NCBI GenBank assembly: GCA_026122225.1 | Contig: JANEZZ010002202.1 | Coordinates: 434,001 to 498,000 of the forward strand | From: Heloderma charlesbogerti | Lineage: Eukaryota; Chordata; Lepidosauria; Squamata; Helodermatidae | Direction: 5' to 3' | Length of the DNA: 64,000 nt | Part shown: positions 43,977 through 55,746 of the stretch, piece after piece | Position numbering within the stretch: position 1 is the stretch's first letter | How the letters are laid out: each line of letters opens with the position of its first letter | Made by a program: the position numbers and the translations under genes | Notes under the pieces: model-generated | What the model was told of the DNA's origin: nothing | The model's database searches: none | What the model saw: only the letters and a program-made list of their open reading frames with translations

Positions 43977-44566
43977 TGGGGATGTACGAAAGTCACTTAC
44001 CTTTCCGCGGATTCTGTTCATGGTAGGGGGGAGGCATTCTCCCCCCAGAATCCTCGACAGGGGGGAGGTGATCCAGTCCTCCCCGCCAGAATCCTTGACG
44101 GCCAGCTGTGCTCTGCGGCGGCTCCATGTAGCAGCCGGCCAGGCCCAGGCCAGGGCCGTCCGCAGCCGGATTTCCAGCCACGGAGGGCTCTGGGTAAAAA
44201 AAAAAAAAAACGCATATGCAAATGGCGGCAACTACAGCCATTTGCTTTCCTTATTTTTCGCTGTCTTAGTCTACGTAAATATTTACGTAGACTAAGACGA
44301 AGACAAGAAAGGGGAACGCAAATAGCGTACTGGGCACTATTTGCATTCCCCTTTCTTGTCTTCGTCTTAGTCTACGTAAATATTTATGTAGACTAAGATG
44401 GCGAAAAATAAGTAAAGCAAATGGCAGTGGCCGTAGCCACTGCCATTTGCGTACGCGTTGTTGTTGTTGTTGTTTTACCCAGACGTGATAGGCTACGTAA
44501 GTCTTTACATAGCCTATCACGTCTATGGGGAAAAAAGAAAGAAAAAAAGACAGACTGCAAATGGCG
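43977..44566 (+). mobile_element. palindromic hAT-like element P, truncated
   Basis: The type 1 end (TGGGGATGTACGAAAG, one mutation in the terminus; ACTTACCT at 43995-44002) is followed by GC-rich repeats and a mirrored hairpin array centred near 44326 (GCAAATAGCGTACTGGG). It ends at GACTGCAAATGGCGGCAGG near 44566 without a type 2 end. It closely parallels the left three-quarters of B. Confidence 0.8.
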
Positions 44567-44599
44567 GCAGGGGCAGTTTTTAGTTTTGAAAAAACACAC

Positions 44600-45030
44600 A
44601 GCAAGAAGTGATAGTGGTATATACAATTATGCATTGTGTAGAGAAAGTGGACAGACAGAACTTTTTCTCCCCCTCTTATAATACTAGAATTGATTGCCCA
44701 ATAAAGCTGCAAAACAGATAAAAGGAAGGATTTCTTCACACAGCACATAGTTAAATTATGGAATTCACTACCACAAGACGTAGTGATGGCCACCAATTTG
44801 GACAACTTTGAAAGGGGATTGGAAAATGCATGGAGGAGAAGGCTACCAATGGCTACATGTTACCTCTAGAATCAGAGGCAGCATGGAGCACAATCTTGAG
44901 AGAGGCTATTGTCCTCACACCCTACTTGTGGACTTCCCAGAATCATCTGCTAGGCTACCATGGAAAACAAGATGGTGGACTAGGTGGACCTTTGGTCTGA
45001 TCCAGTATGGATCTATGTTTTTATGACTTA
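44600..45030 (+). repeat. interspersed retroposon-like repeat
   Basis: AAGGAAGGATTTCTTCACAC, GGAATTCACTACCACAAG, GGACTAGGTGGACCTTTGG and CTGATCCAGTATGG are in the order of a repeat common in squamate genomes (LINE-derived in my judgement). It is non-coding. Confidence 0.6.
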
Positions 45031-45410
45031 GGTTGTCCTTCTTACTGACATGCTAGTTTTCTATTTGTGGGAATGTATCCCCTGCCCCCAGTGATGAGCA
45101 TGCTGTCATGTAAGCCTCTACTTAAAATCTAACATAGTACGGTCCACACACAAGTTCATCTGATGTTTGCAAGAACTGCTCCTTCATTTTATTTGAAAAT
45201 GGATCTGCCAGTTACAGTTTCACAAGCTTTCACCATGGGATCACATTGCTATTATACATGCTTGTCACAAACATTCAGCACATCCTTACAGACCAAGGAC
45301 TATCTTTTCCTCAACACAGCTCAAAAGCGAATGAGTCCAAGCAATAAAATTCCATGTCAACACCTATTGAAGCCTCCTCCATGGGATGACAATACATAAG
45401 CCGGAGACCT

Positions 45411-45414
<4 letters not shown>

Positions 45415-45455
<41 letters not shown>
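45415..45455. repeat. (CT)n microsatellite
   Basis: About 40 bp of CT with one interruption, followed by C8 and T8. Confidence 0.95.
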
Positions 45456-46049
45456 CCCCCCCTTTTTTTTAAAAGAAACCATACATTGGATTGCTCTTAA
45501 GATGGTGAGGCAGCTACATCTGACACATATAAATTGCCTGTTTAGCAGAAGAGCTTCTCAAGTAATTGCTTAAATGGAGCTTGAGTGTAAATATCTGTGT
45601 AACATTCAGCAAATATTTGCTTGATCTGTTCTTCATGTGTCACCCACCACATTCTTTCAAGGTCAATTTATCCCTGTTTTAGTTAAGAAATGCATTTTGC
45701 TGAGGCTGCCTGAATAAGTGGCTTTCGTTTGGATAAAAACTGCTGTAATATAGTTCTGGCAAATAATGGCTTTTATCCTTGTAGATTGTTTTCAAGGGTG
45801 TCTTACCTTTAAGATTCCAAAAAGATATACTTGTACCAGAGATTGTTTGCATTATTTGAATACTGATGCACGCAGCCCCTGCCCCTCTGAGAATTTTTCA
45901 TGGATTCACTATCCTGTAAGAAGGATTAAGTGCAATCTAAAAGTGGAAGACAATTACACAACAGCTCCATTTCTATCATCACTATTTCTATTCCTTTTGA
46001 ACCGATCAGAAAACATCATGAATGCAGATCAGAGCATGCGAGGAATTGA

Positions 46050-46087
46050 TTTTTCTGACATGGAGCTTTATCTCCATGTCAGAAAAA
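46050..46087. repeat. perfect 16-bp hairpin
   Basis: TTTTTCTGACATGGAG (46050-46065), six-base loop CTTTAT, then CTCCATGTCAGAAAAA (46072-46087). It sits in otherwise unremarkable sequence. Confidence 0.85.
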
Positions 46088-46569
46088 CACACACCATGCA
46101 TTTTATTACGTACGTCTCAGGATTTCAGTTCTGCAGGCAGTCAAGCAGGAATGGGCAGTCTGAAAGCTGTTCAGTCTACACCTAAGCAAATAGTTGCTCA
46201 AGCTGAAGAACCAGGCCAGAATCAGTGGTTATACAAGATCAGGAAACCTACTGGTCCCTTGTGTCACCTGTTCCATGATGAGGTGGTAGTAGTTGCAAAA
46301 CCACCTTCTGGTCTTCTGAAGCTACTATGGCACAGCAGAGAGAAGGCCAACAGATGTGTCTTCCAACATATTTAGCTGCCACAGTGAGGCAAAGACTGAA
46401 GTGCTTTGTTCCTCTCCTTGAGTCCCTAGCACAGCCTTCCCCCAAACTGTTGCCTTTCTGATGTGCGTAGGCAATGGATAGGCTGGCTGGGGATGATGGA
46501 AGTTATAATCCAACACATCTAGAGGGTATCAAATTGGGGAAAGATTCCCTAGCAGATCCCTGGTACCAT

Positions 46570-46740
46570 GTGTGTATTGCACAGGTGCATTTATGTATTT
46601 GTTTGTTTTATATGTCACCTTCCCACTAAAAATGGTGCTCAAGGAGGCTCGCAATAATAAAATACAGATAAAATGCAACTCAATTAAAACATAACCATAT
46701 CAATTAAAACACATCAGTTAAAATACATTATATAGAGCAG
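46570..46740 (-). mobile_element. degraded retroposon 3' sequence
   Basis: TTTGTTTTATATGTCACC, TGGTGCTCAAGGAGGCTCG and CAATTAAAACAT runs resemble a LINE or SINE 3' end in reverse. Confidence 0.45.
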
Positions 46741-47029
46741 AAAATCAACATATAAGGCATCCCATATCTTTGTAGTTAACAGGCTAGAAAACACAATGTG
46801 GACAGGTGAAAGCTGAATTGCTAGAATGTGCCTAGAACCAAAATGGAGAATAAGAAAAAGAAAAAAGTATTCTGTCGTTTCCCTCCTAGCATATCCAAAA
46901 ATCCCGTGGGTCTTCATGTTCAAAGCACCTCATTTTGTTAGAAGCCTACCTTTTAATAGCCTGATTTTTCAAAAGTACTGCCCTTTCAACAGAGTGAAGC
47001 TAGTACATCTTTATGTTGCTGATTAGGAA

Positions 47030-47162
47030 TGGAAACTCTGGGCTGTTTTAACTTCTGTAAACTGCCCAGAGAGCAGCTATGGGGCAGTATAGAAATGTAA
47101 ATAATAGTAATAGTAGTAGTAGTAGTAGTAGTAGTAATAATATATAATAATATATAATAATA
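47030..47162 (+). mobile_element. L2/CR1-like 3' end with (TAG)n tail
   Basis: TGTAAACTGCCCAGAGAGC, AGCTATGGGGCAGTATAG, then a TAG/TAA microsatellite at 47105-47162 typical of this clade's tails. Confidence 0.65.
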
Positions 47163-47989
47163 CCATGAGAGCACAAATGTTCATAATTTATATAGGAAAG
47201 ATTGGGTCTGACCTATTATTTGCACTCTGTTAAAAGAAATTACTACATTTAAGTAAATAATCAAGATAACTTGAATCCAAGTACTCTTTAAAAAAGCAAT
47301 AGATGGATTGCCTTCTACTATTAAGGGTTTCCTTTTAAGCTGCCTATTAAAATGCTAATTTTTTTTTCATTCATTTGTACCCTAAGCTTATTGATTTGTT
47401 TATAATAACCATAACAAATCCTGTTATCTTCACAAGCATTTGGAGCTGCTCTGGAATGCTTGCCAAATGTTGGGTGTCAAGTCTCATAACTCTTTAAGCA
47501 TTTGTAATCTCTAGTTTTCCACTGACATTGCATTTCACATGTCTCTTCAGTTTGAAGTTTAGCATGTAGCTATTTGCAAATTCCCATTTCGTGTGTGGAC
47601 ACCGAGGGTTGCAAATTGGGGAGTTGCTAGCCAGCCCTTCGCTGTCTGATCCAAACAGATTGGATCTGTTTGGGGGCAGTATCCATTGTTTGCACTTGGG
47701 AATTTGTCAATGTTCCCTTGTTGAAGTCTGTGTGAATTCTGAGATGGTCCTTAAGGGGGAATGGAGGAGCTGCTTTTGTCCAACTTTTCTGTCCTTTCTT
47801 GAGGTTGGAGGTTTTTACAGTTGCCCAGGTAGGAGCCAGGAGAGGCCTTGTTCTGGCCTTCTTACACAGGTTATCTGTGCCATTATTACAGGATGACCTC
47901 CTGCCGCTTCCCCTGTCCATGAGCCTAGCTGGCTGCAGGTACAGGCTGCTCATTCACATATTTCTCTTCTGCTGCTAGAGACTATTTCG
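47163..47989. other. no gene recognised
   Basis: No coding or repeat signal identified. Confidence 0.4.
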
Positions 47990-48598
47990 CAAGAAGCCAT
48001 TAACCCTCACTGCTGGGGCAGGGAAGTGATTTCCAGGGGAGGGGGAACTGGGCTCTGTGGGGGCACGCGCTCTACAGGGGAGAGCAAATTGGGAGAAGGA
48101 ACTGGGCTCTGATTGCAGGGGAGAGGGAACTGGGAGCAGGAATTTGGCTCTGTGGAGGTGCACTCTCTGACTGCAGGGGAGAGGGAACTGGGCTCTGTGT
48201 ACCCTGATTGCAGGGGTGCATGCTCTGATCACAAGGGAGAGGGAATTGGGAGAAGAAATTGCACCTTCTGTGCACCCTAATTGCAGAGGTGCACCCCCTG
48301 ATTGAAGGGGAGAGGGAACTGGGAGAAGGAATTGGGCTCTGATTTCCAGGGGAGAGGGAATTGGGCTCTGTGGAGGTGCACTCTCTGACTGCAGGGGAGA
48401 GGGAACTGGGCTCTGTGTACCCTGATTGCAGGGGTGCATGCTCTGATCACAAGGGAGAGGGAATTGGGAGAAGAAATTGCACCCTCTTTGCACCCTAATT
48501 GCAGAGGTGCACCCCCTGATTGAAGGGGAGAGGGAACTGGGAGAAGGAATTGGGCTCTGATTTCCAGGGGAGAGGGAATTGGGCTCTGTGGATGACAT
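47990..48598. repeat. higher-order minisatellite, 218-bp period
   Basis: CTCTGTGGAGGTGCACTCTC at 48148 recurs at 48366, and CTCTGTGGATG at 48584. The spacing is exactly 218 bp each time, and the two intervening copies differ at very few positions. Each copy is built from shorter units of the AGAGGGAACTGGGAGAAGG kind. It lacks stops in one minus-strand frame (207 residues), giving a repetitive Ser/Pro peptide that is not a gene. Confidence 0.93.
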
Positions 48599-49130
48599 GC
48601 ACCCTCTGATTCTCCACCCTCAGTTTTGGAACTTCCGTAAGGATCACAAAGGGAGGATGGGACCTCTCCCCTGTGAAATCTGATGGGTCCCCAGAGGTCA
48701 GAATAGTGTCTGGGCTGCTGTCTGGAGCCCTTACAGCCATGGCCCATTTTTCAGCTGTCTCAGGGCCACAGTAGACATGACATTAAATGCATTTAACATG
48801 CAGAGCCCCCCCCCACCTGCCCCCCTCAAGGCAAACCATATCACTAGGGTTGGGGTAGGGTGTGGTGGGGTTTGATAATTATCAGGATTGCAGTAGGCAG
48901 AGAGAAGGACTTTCATCCTTTCTTGCCATGCTGCTTTCCTGGGCAAAACCCCTCCTCTAATGCTCATACTTGTATTGGGAGGAAATCCCCCATTTGGCCG
49001 TCTCACTCTTAAGCATCACTGGTCGCTGGAAAGTGGAACCCGTATTTGTGGACACTCCAATTAGGACCTTGCTTTCTTGGGGATGGTATATCTGTCAGTT
49101 TCGCCTTCTCAGGTGTTCCCACTTTTCAAA
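48599..49130. other. no gene recognised
   Basis: No coding or repeat signal identified. Confidence 0.4.
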
Positions 49131-49185
49131 TCATAGAATCATAGAATAGTAGGGTTGGAAGGGGCCTACAAGGCCATCGAGCTCT
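49131..49185 (-). mobile_element. CR1 LINE 3' end fragment
   Basis: TCATAGAATCATAGAATAGT, then GGGTTGGAAGGGGCC and AAGGCCATCGAG, the reverse of the CR1 tail. Confidence 0.88.
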
Positions 49186-52100
49186 TTGTCTCCTAAATAT
49201 GAAGAAAGTTGCAGCAAATGCTGGTAAATTATCACAAACAAACTGTAACAAAAATCTCACCCATCTGCACCAACCAAATCCAATACGTACAGCTGTTCCC
49301 AGCATGGAAAATACCATGTTGTACCTGCCTGCCATGTGTTTCTTAAAGATGCACATGGCAGAAAAAAACAAGCAGCAACTCTAGTTCAGCACAAAAACAT
49401 GGTTGAAGACACAGAGATTCAAATCTAGACTTTTAAGAGCTAAGCATGCAAAGCCCTGAACCTGAATGGATCCATCAGTTTTGGTTTCTCTCACATTCAT
49501 TCTTTTAAAAATCTGAAGTTATTTCCCCCCGAATTTGGCAAATTGTTGTAAATTCCTATCAAAACCAAACTGAACAAAATTCTCACCCAGCCTTAACTTT
49601 CCTCACATGACTACATCTATGGGACCATTGCTTGTGGATGTTAAGACATACAAACACATACAGTAGGGTCATATATACTGGACAGTACCTCATCAGTCTT
49701 TGGGAAATCACATGTTTTATTGCTCTCCCATAAAAAAAAAGGCCTGCAGAGAAAGCTAGTGTGCCATGGAGCATAGTAGCCAACAGTCTCCTGCCCTGAT
49801 ATGCTTGCTTTCTATGCTCAGGAGCATTTTCTACAAAGAAACATTGAAACATGCAACTCCCCCCACCCACTAGTCTGATTGGTATAGTCCAGGAAATACT
49901 GCACCATGTGAGCTGCTTGAGTTGATTCGCTGTCAGTTGGCAGCAGAGCAGATAATGAGGAAAGAGCAGTTCAGAAACACCTTCATTGAAGAAGTGGGCA
50001 TTGGAGGGAACTCAACACTTCCACTACTTTGTCTCTAAAAGGTTGTACAAGCTGAATCTTCAGCCAGTTCCCCGACTGAGAGAACTATATTTGTAATCTA
50101 AATAAACTGTTGGTGTGCGGTAGTGGTGGCGATGGTGGTCATGTACTCGAAGCTGGTCATGTATTGAAAGAATGAGTAAGAGGAACATGGGGTCATGATG
50201 TATAGCCCTGCTCCTGTTCATGGGTAGAGCTCTTTCATGCAATGGGGGATCCTGGCACACACGTAGGGCCCCACCAACAACTGCTGAACATGTGGCTGAT
50301 GGAAGGCATGGCCAGTACATGCTTTGGCAGCATGGGGCAGGCCACCAGGACTCCCTCATGTTTTCTTTTAATAGGTGAGGGAGCTGAAGTGAACCCCATA
50401 TTGTTTTCTAGTCCCCTTCTCCTTTGTTCTAAAGAGCAACAGAAGCGAGAGGTTGCCACCAGCCTGAGCAAATATTATAATCGATTTTTACTTTATATTG
50501 AGAACACCTGAGAATAATGTGAACATTGAATGTTAGTTTTTAATATTTTCAGGGCCTAAAACATCTGCTTTGTGTTTCTCTTTTAGTGTAATATAAGAAT
50601 AGAATCTGGTCTTGTTTGTTTTCTTTTTCTTGTAAAAATAAAAGCCTTCTAAGAACATCTTGCCAGTGAAAAAAGCAGCCTTTGGTAATCTAATCTTTAG
50701 AATCTTCCAAAATATCAGACAGCAGGATTAGCATTCTAGTAAAGCTCATATTTATGTGATATACCTGTGTACTGACCTGAACACAATTGCTTTGTGACAG
50801 TAACTTGGGCTATTAACCACCAGTGACAGTTCAGTGGGAGATCTCTAGGATGTGGAATCTGATATATTAGGAAAAGCTCCAAAATCAAATAAGTTCAAAC
50901 CCTACTTTGTGTTTCCCACTTTGTCTTTTATTTCTTATATTACCCACCCACAGTTATCCTCTGCAAATGCGCCAGCTGTTCTCCGTATTGCTCATCACAG
51001 AGTTGTGGTTCATTTTTAGCAACACAGTCTTCATACAAACCCTCAGACCCTTGAAGTCAAGCATGTGATTCAGTTTTGGGGATGTCAGCAATATCAGGAA
51101 ATAACCAGATTCCATGATGGATAAATCAGGAAATTAGTATGGATAAAGCAGGTAATAATCAGATTCCAATAAAATCAAAACATTTTCTGGAACTGCAGGC
51201 ATCTTTGCCAGGAAGGTTCAGTCTGACTTCTGGATTTGGGGCGGGGGGGGAACGTAAATGTTGATTCAGTATTTGTTACACCAGGGCAAATCACAGACAC
51301 ATTCTGCACACACATACCTCTTCTCAAGTCTGATCAAATCTCTTGAGAATAGTTTGGCAAGATGAACGAATAAACTACGCAATACACCTTTATCTCCACT
51401 AAAACCTACCAATTTTTAATCCCTGCTTTACTGTTCTTCCAGATATCTGCATACAGCTCTGATGAACCCCTGTAATTCAATATAGAGACCAGCGGTGCCA
51501 TCTAGAGTGTCTGGTACTCCAGATCCCTGCTGGGTGCCCCCTCTGTGGACCAATATCTTTGGTTTAATGGTTTTAGATCCAATCCCCTTTACCACTTTTA
51601 GATTCAATCCACTTTGCCCCTTTTTTACAATAGCCACGTGCCCTGAGCTGGCCAGCTCTTTTGCCATGGAAGTCTAAATCCATTAGGAAGGTGGAACCAT
51701 CCTTCTAAGTACTTTTTGACTGGGTATCTTGACCATTTACATTAGAAACAGAGCTTCGTTTAACATTGATCCAAACCATGCTCTGTCTCAGATAGGCCAG
51801 AATCTAATTCTTATCAATATATGGGGTATATCTTGACTTCCTTGTCTCCTTTGGACTATGTGAATCAGGTGTCCATCTCAGGTCACAGACCATATTTTCT
51901 GCAAAGAACTCTGCACATGCTCTGAAACCCAAGACTTTGCACAAGCAAGTAAACTTAAATAGCTAATTTACTTAGATTAACTATTTGCTTTTATTTGAAA
52001 AGTCTTTGTGTGATTTTGTTGCCTTCCCTTTTCTTCCTTTTTTTCTTCTGTGTCAAAATGCCTTTCCCTATACTTTCTTTATATAGATGAATGGTTGGCT

Positions 52101-52474
52101 TAATTGGTTTTAAAAGGGTATTTCTCTGGAATTTCACACACAAAATCTTCAGCATGTGCCAGATCACACAGATGTTATGCTACCCCTTGTGTTTAAGGAT
52201 ATTTCACAAAGTTCTGTTACATTCCATAGGGATGAGATGAATGTTCCACCCAGCTGAATATCAGTGGTTATGGGTTGGGGGAAAACTATCCTGATAATCA
52301 GGAGGGGGAGGGGGATGTTCAAGAGGAGAGGGTGGACTCTCTGGTTTGGACTCTCATTGATTTGGACCAATGTCAAACCAAGCCCCGTCTTGGATGCAAG
52401 TGCTCAAGGTAGTCACTCAGATGTGTGTAGTATTATTTATGAGGTAGTCTGAGGCCTCCCCCCCAACATTTTTA
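49186..52474. other. no gene recognised, about 3.3 kb
   Basis: A+T-rich with many short frames, none over 100 residues with a domain. This is the largest stretch with no recognisable transposon. It may hold unique intronic or intergenic sequence. Confidence 0.4.
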
Positions 52475-52790
52475 AGTTTAAAAAGGCAAAAAGTGGGATG
52501 GACAGTAGCCCAGGTGCTGTGCATTTTGAAATAAGGATGCTAATGTCTCTGGGAAGAGTACTACATGATGATGTGATGTTCTTGCCAGGGACTTTGTATG
52601 GAAAAAAAGATGGCTGCCCTGTCAAGCCACATGGGCAGCCATTTCTCCCCAGCCCCTGCATACGATGCCCCTGGCAATGATGCTAAGTCAACACATAGCA
52701 TCCTTCCCAGGGACATTAGTGGCCCTATTTCAAAGTGTGCAGCAGTCAGGCTACAGCCAAGCATTCAGCTTCACGCTTAAAAAAGGAAAA
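52475..52790. mobile_element. foldback MITE
   Basis: The left arm 52501-52619 (AGTAGCC, ATTTTGAAATAAGGATGC, AATGTCTCTGGGAAG, TTGCCAGGGAC, ATGGCTGCCC) is imperfectly complementary to the right arm 52630-52757 (GGGCAGCCAT, CCCCTGGCAA, CTTCCCAGGGACATT, CCCTATTTCAAAGTGTGC, GGCTACAG). Similarity extends outward to TAAAAAGG at both sides. No target duplication was confirmed. Confidence 0.75.
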
Positions 52791-54389
52791 CAAATGGCAG
52801 GCCACCTTATAAATAACAGTAAGTATTACACACAGACCATCCTGAAAGTCAAATGACATTTTAGGGGGGATGCTCAGAGATGTCACCTCATTTCTCCCAT
52901 ACCTGCATCCAGGAGAAAAGTCTGATCAAGGGGAGTGGGACCTTTGACCAGCCCTAACATTCTTAACCTCTGACAGAATACTTAGTCTTGCAAATGTATG
53001 GATCTCACAGGATGTGGCCCTTAACTGAAGATAGTTGTGGGACCTTCCTTATCTATATCATGCTCTTCATGATTAGTGGTTAACCCAAGAGAGTATCTTG
53101 GCTGCACATTTTTTGGCCTCATTTTTGGCTTCTACTCTCTGCGCTTTAACCACATGCTTTCTTTAATAATTTACAGTGGCTGTTACTGCATTCACTGTAT
53201 TTCCATTTTGCTGACAGCCTTCAAGTTCTTTTAAGCTAAATACACTTTCTACCCCTTATTCTTCTTCTAGGCATTCTGAACAACATATAGATCTGTGATG
53301 AGAATAATGCAGCAAACTTTACCTCACTTTCGTTTTGAAGACACAAATGCACACTGGACCAAATGTCCCATTAACAATGAAGGTGCTAAGGCATTTGATA
53401 TGATAGCTATGTAATATATAGTTTTCCCAAGACCTAGAGAAATAGCAGTGTTAGGGAAATGACCTTGACAACACTGTCCACTGCTGGATGATGTATTGTC
53501 ATCATCCTGGCACTGATAACCTTTTAAATCCATGCTCAAATTTCTCAGAATCCTCTGGGTAGCTTCATGCCAATCTTGCTTTCAGCCAGAGAACAGGTCA
53601 GCTGCATTTGAGAAACCTTCAGAAGTCCATCTCAGCCAAGTCAGAGTTCAAAGCACTGGATTTTATATTTCTTCCCATAATGATAAAGTTATGGAGTGCA
53701 GGCCACAAGTGCCAGCTGACTTCAGCATCAAAAAGATCAGGCAGATGAAGGAACTGAAGATGTTCTAAAGCTACCAATAAGTGGATCTTAGACTTGGGGA
53801 TTAATATACCATTTTTAGTTAGTTTATACATTACTAAAATGTATTAGTTGCCCAGTAGCTAAAAGCTCTCAGGACGAAATACAATAAGAATAAGGACGAC
53901 ATCCAAAATCCATGTTTAAAGCTGAAACAGCGCAATAAACAACCAATGAAAAGTAGCAGAGGCTAGAAACATGAATGAGAGGAACTAAAAGTATAAAGAC
54001 AAATCTGCTTAAACACAGCAAAACAGCTGAGATAGAGGATTGAGGGCGCAATCCTATCCAGATAGTTGGCAGTCTCCAAACTCAGAAGCTGCCGAGTATC
54101 CAATGCAGGGCAGGAGAGAAGTTGTGGCTGTGACTGCTGCGCACGCCAGCCGCCCTGCATTTCTGCTAGATGGGCAATTTTGCCCATCCAGCAGCATTGC
54201 CTCAGAGAGGAAGAAAAGGAGGCTGGGGTGGCCATAGGAAACTGTGTAAGGCAGCCACCCTGGTCTCCTCCTCTCCCCACCCCTGAAAATGCTCCCCTTT
54301 CCCCATCTCAGCACTCCAGTCTCCATTTTCTGTCTGCACCAGCTATGGGGGGAATGGGGAGGACACAGTCTCATGGGCTTAGGATTGCT
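52791..54389. other. no gene recognised
   Basis: A GCGCAATCCTATCC word at 54047 marks the edge of a common interspersed repeat. Nothing else is assigned. Confidence 0.4.
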
Positions 54390-54600
54390 GTCTAAAAGGA
54401 TTAAAAGGCCTGAGATAATAAAAAGGTATTAAAGAATAAAAAGGTGTGAGAAAATAAAAAGGTGCTGCAAATATTAAAAAGTAGGTGCCAGGTGGACCTC
54501 TTTGGGGATGCGATTCCATAACTGGGGGCCTACTACTGAAAAGGATGGGGACTTCTTTGTGTAACTAACCCTCCCACACTATCTCTGCCAATCTGCCTGT
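54390..54600 (-). mobile_element. L2/CR1-clade ORF2 C-terminal fragment
   Basis: The minus strand near 54545-54480 reads FSVVGPQLWNRIPKEVHLAP, a clear match to the C-terminal pattern FSVVAPKLWNSLPEEVRLAP, followed by an A+T-rich 3' region. Confidence 0.75.
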
Positions 54601-54689
54601 TTAGTTTATGCTATCAATAGGGGGTTGAGTGGAATCCTGTGGTCGGTGCTCACCTCTGATTTGAACAATTTCAGGCACATTTCCCATCA

Positions 54690-54960
54690 TCTTGTTTTTG
54701 AGCAGAGAGAGACTGAGCAGGCTGTGGCGGAGTAGCCCTAGGCAGCCTTGGATGATGCAGCATATCTGGATCCTTATCAATCAGTTTAATTTCAGACCTG
54801 GTTTTGGTACAGGATCTACTTTGGTTGCCCTTGAGGACTATTGTTGTCCACAAGATAAATCCGTTATTTATGGGCTGGATGAGGGAGAATAAATTGAAGC
54901 TGAATGCAGAAAAGGGAGATGTTATGGTGCTTAGAGGATGCTTCGGGTAGATGTGTGTAA
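54690..54960 (+). mobile_element. L2/CR1-clade RT fragment with internal deletion
   Basis: The plus-strand frame 54692-54892 includes NQFNFRPGFGTGSTLVALED (pattern QSGFRPGHSTETALLALVDD). It then jumps directly to a MRENKLKLNAEKGDVMVL stretch, which normally follows the catalytic YADD segment. The segment between is deleted, so no active site remains. Confidence 0.75.
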
Positions 54961-55644
54961 GGCTTTTACAGCACCAAGTAGTCTTTTACTCTGTTACTGC
55001 TTTTCCATTTAGTAGCAAAGGGGAAACAACAGGCTTTTAAGACCCTTCACTCCTTCAGGCAGTCATCTGTAAAGTGACAACCTAAAATGTGAGTGTTATA
55101 TTGAAAAGAAATTTTTGATTTTGATACTTGAACCTGGTGAAAGATTATGCCCTCAATATTAGTGCTTTCATAACATGGTGGGCCTTTTGTTGTTGTTCTT
55201 TTTGGTACTTAGTTAGCAAAGATCTTTTTACACAGAAGACAAAGGTCACAGTCTATTTCATGTTCTAATGTGCATTTGGAAGCAGGCAGCTTTACTGAGT
55301 GTTTGCAGGTTTCTGCACTCAAGATGGAGGCTGGCAGGTAGGGAGGACACTCTGCATGTGGGAGCAGCTTGCACAGGAGGGGAGGATTCAGTGATTTTGC
55401 CCAAAGAGTTGCCATACAGACTTCGATATGGCACCTTCATAAGAAGGCGATACATTTTTTTTAATTATGCATAGACTAATAAAGAAGGACATTGATTTGT
55501 TACAAATTCAAAAATGTGTGGAAGAAATTGAGCAATGAGTGTTCAGTGGATCTCTGGCTATTGGCAATCCCTCCACCCCCAATAATGGTATTCATCGATG
55601 CGAGTATATACTATTTACTCAATCATTTCTCACTTTTTAAAAGT
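54961..55644. other. no gene recognised
   Basis: No coding or repeat signal identified. Confidence 0.4.
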
Positions 55645-55746
55645 GAGAATCCTGACTTGGATTCCTGCATTGAGCAGGGGGTTGGACTCGATGGCCCTGT
55701 AGGCCCCTTCCAACCCTACTATTCTATGACTCTATGATTCTATGAA
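55645..55746 (+). mobile_element. CR1 LINE 3' end fragment
   Basis: GGATTCCTGCATTGAGCAGG, GGTTGGACTCGATGGCC, CCTTCCAACCCTACTATTCT and a CTATGATT microsatellite tail. Confidence 0.92.

Larger units (their letters stand above)
45031..46569. other. no gene recognised
   Basis: The largest frames (139 and 117 residues near 45766-46375, plus) overlap each other and have no recognisable domain. A hAT MITE fragment related to 23025-23158 is likely at 46460-46540. Confidence 0.4.

Noticed and set aside
45766..46375. Two overlapping plus-strand frames of 139 and 117 codons as a gene
   Set aside because: No family motif, different frames of the same DNA, and no evidence of exon structure.
47975..48598. 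207-codon minus-strand frame
   Set aside because: A low-complexity peptide generated by the 218-bp minisatellite.
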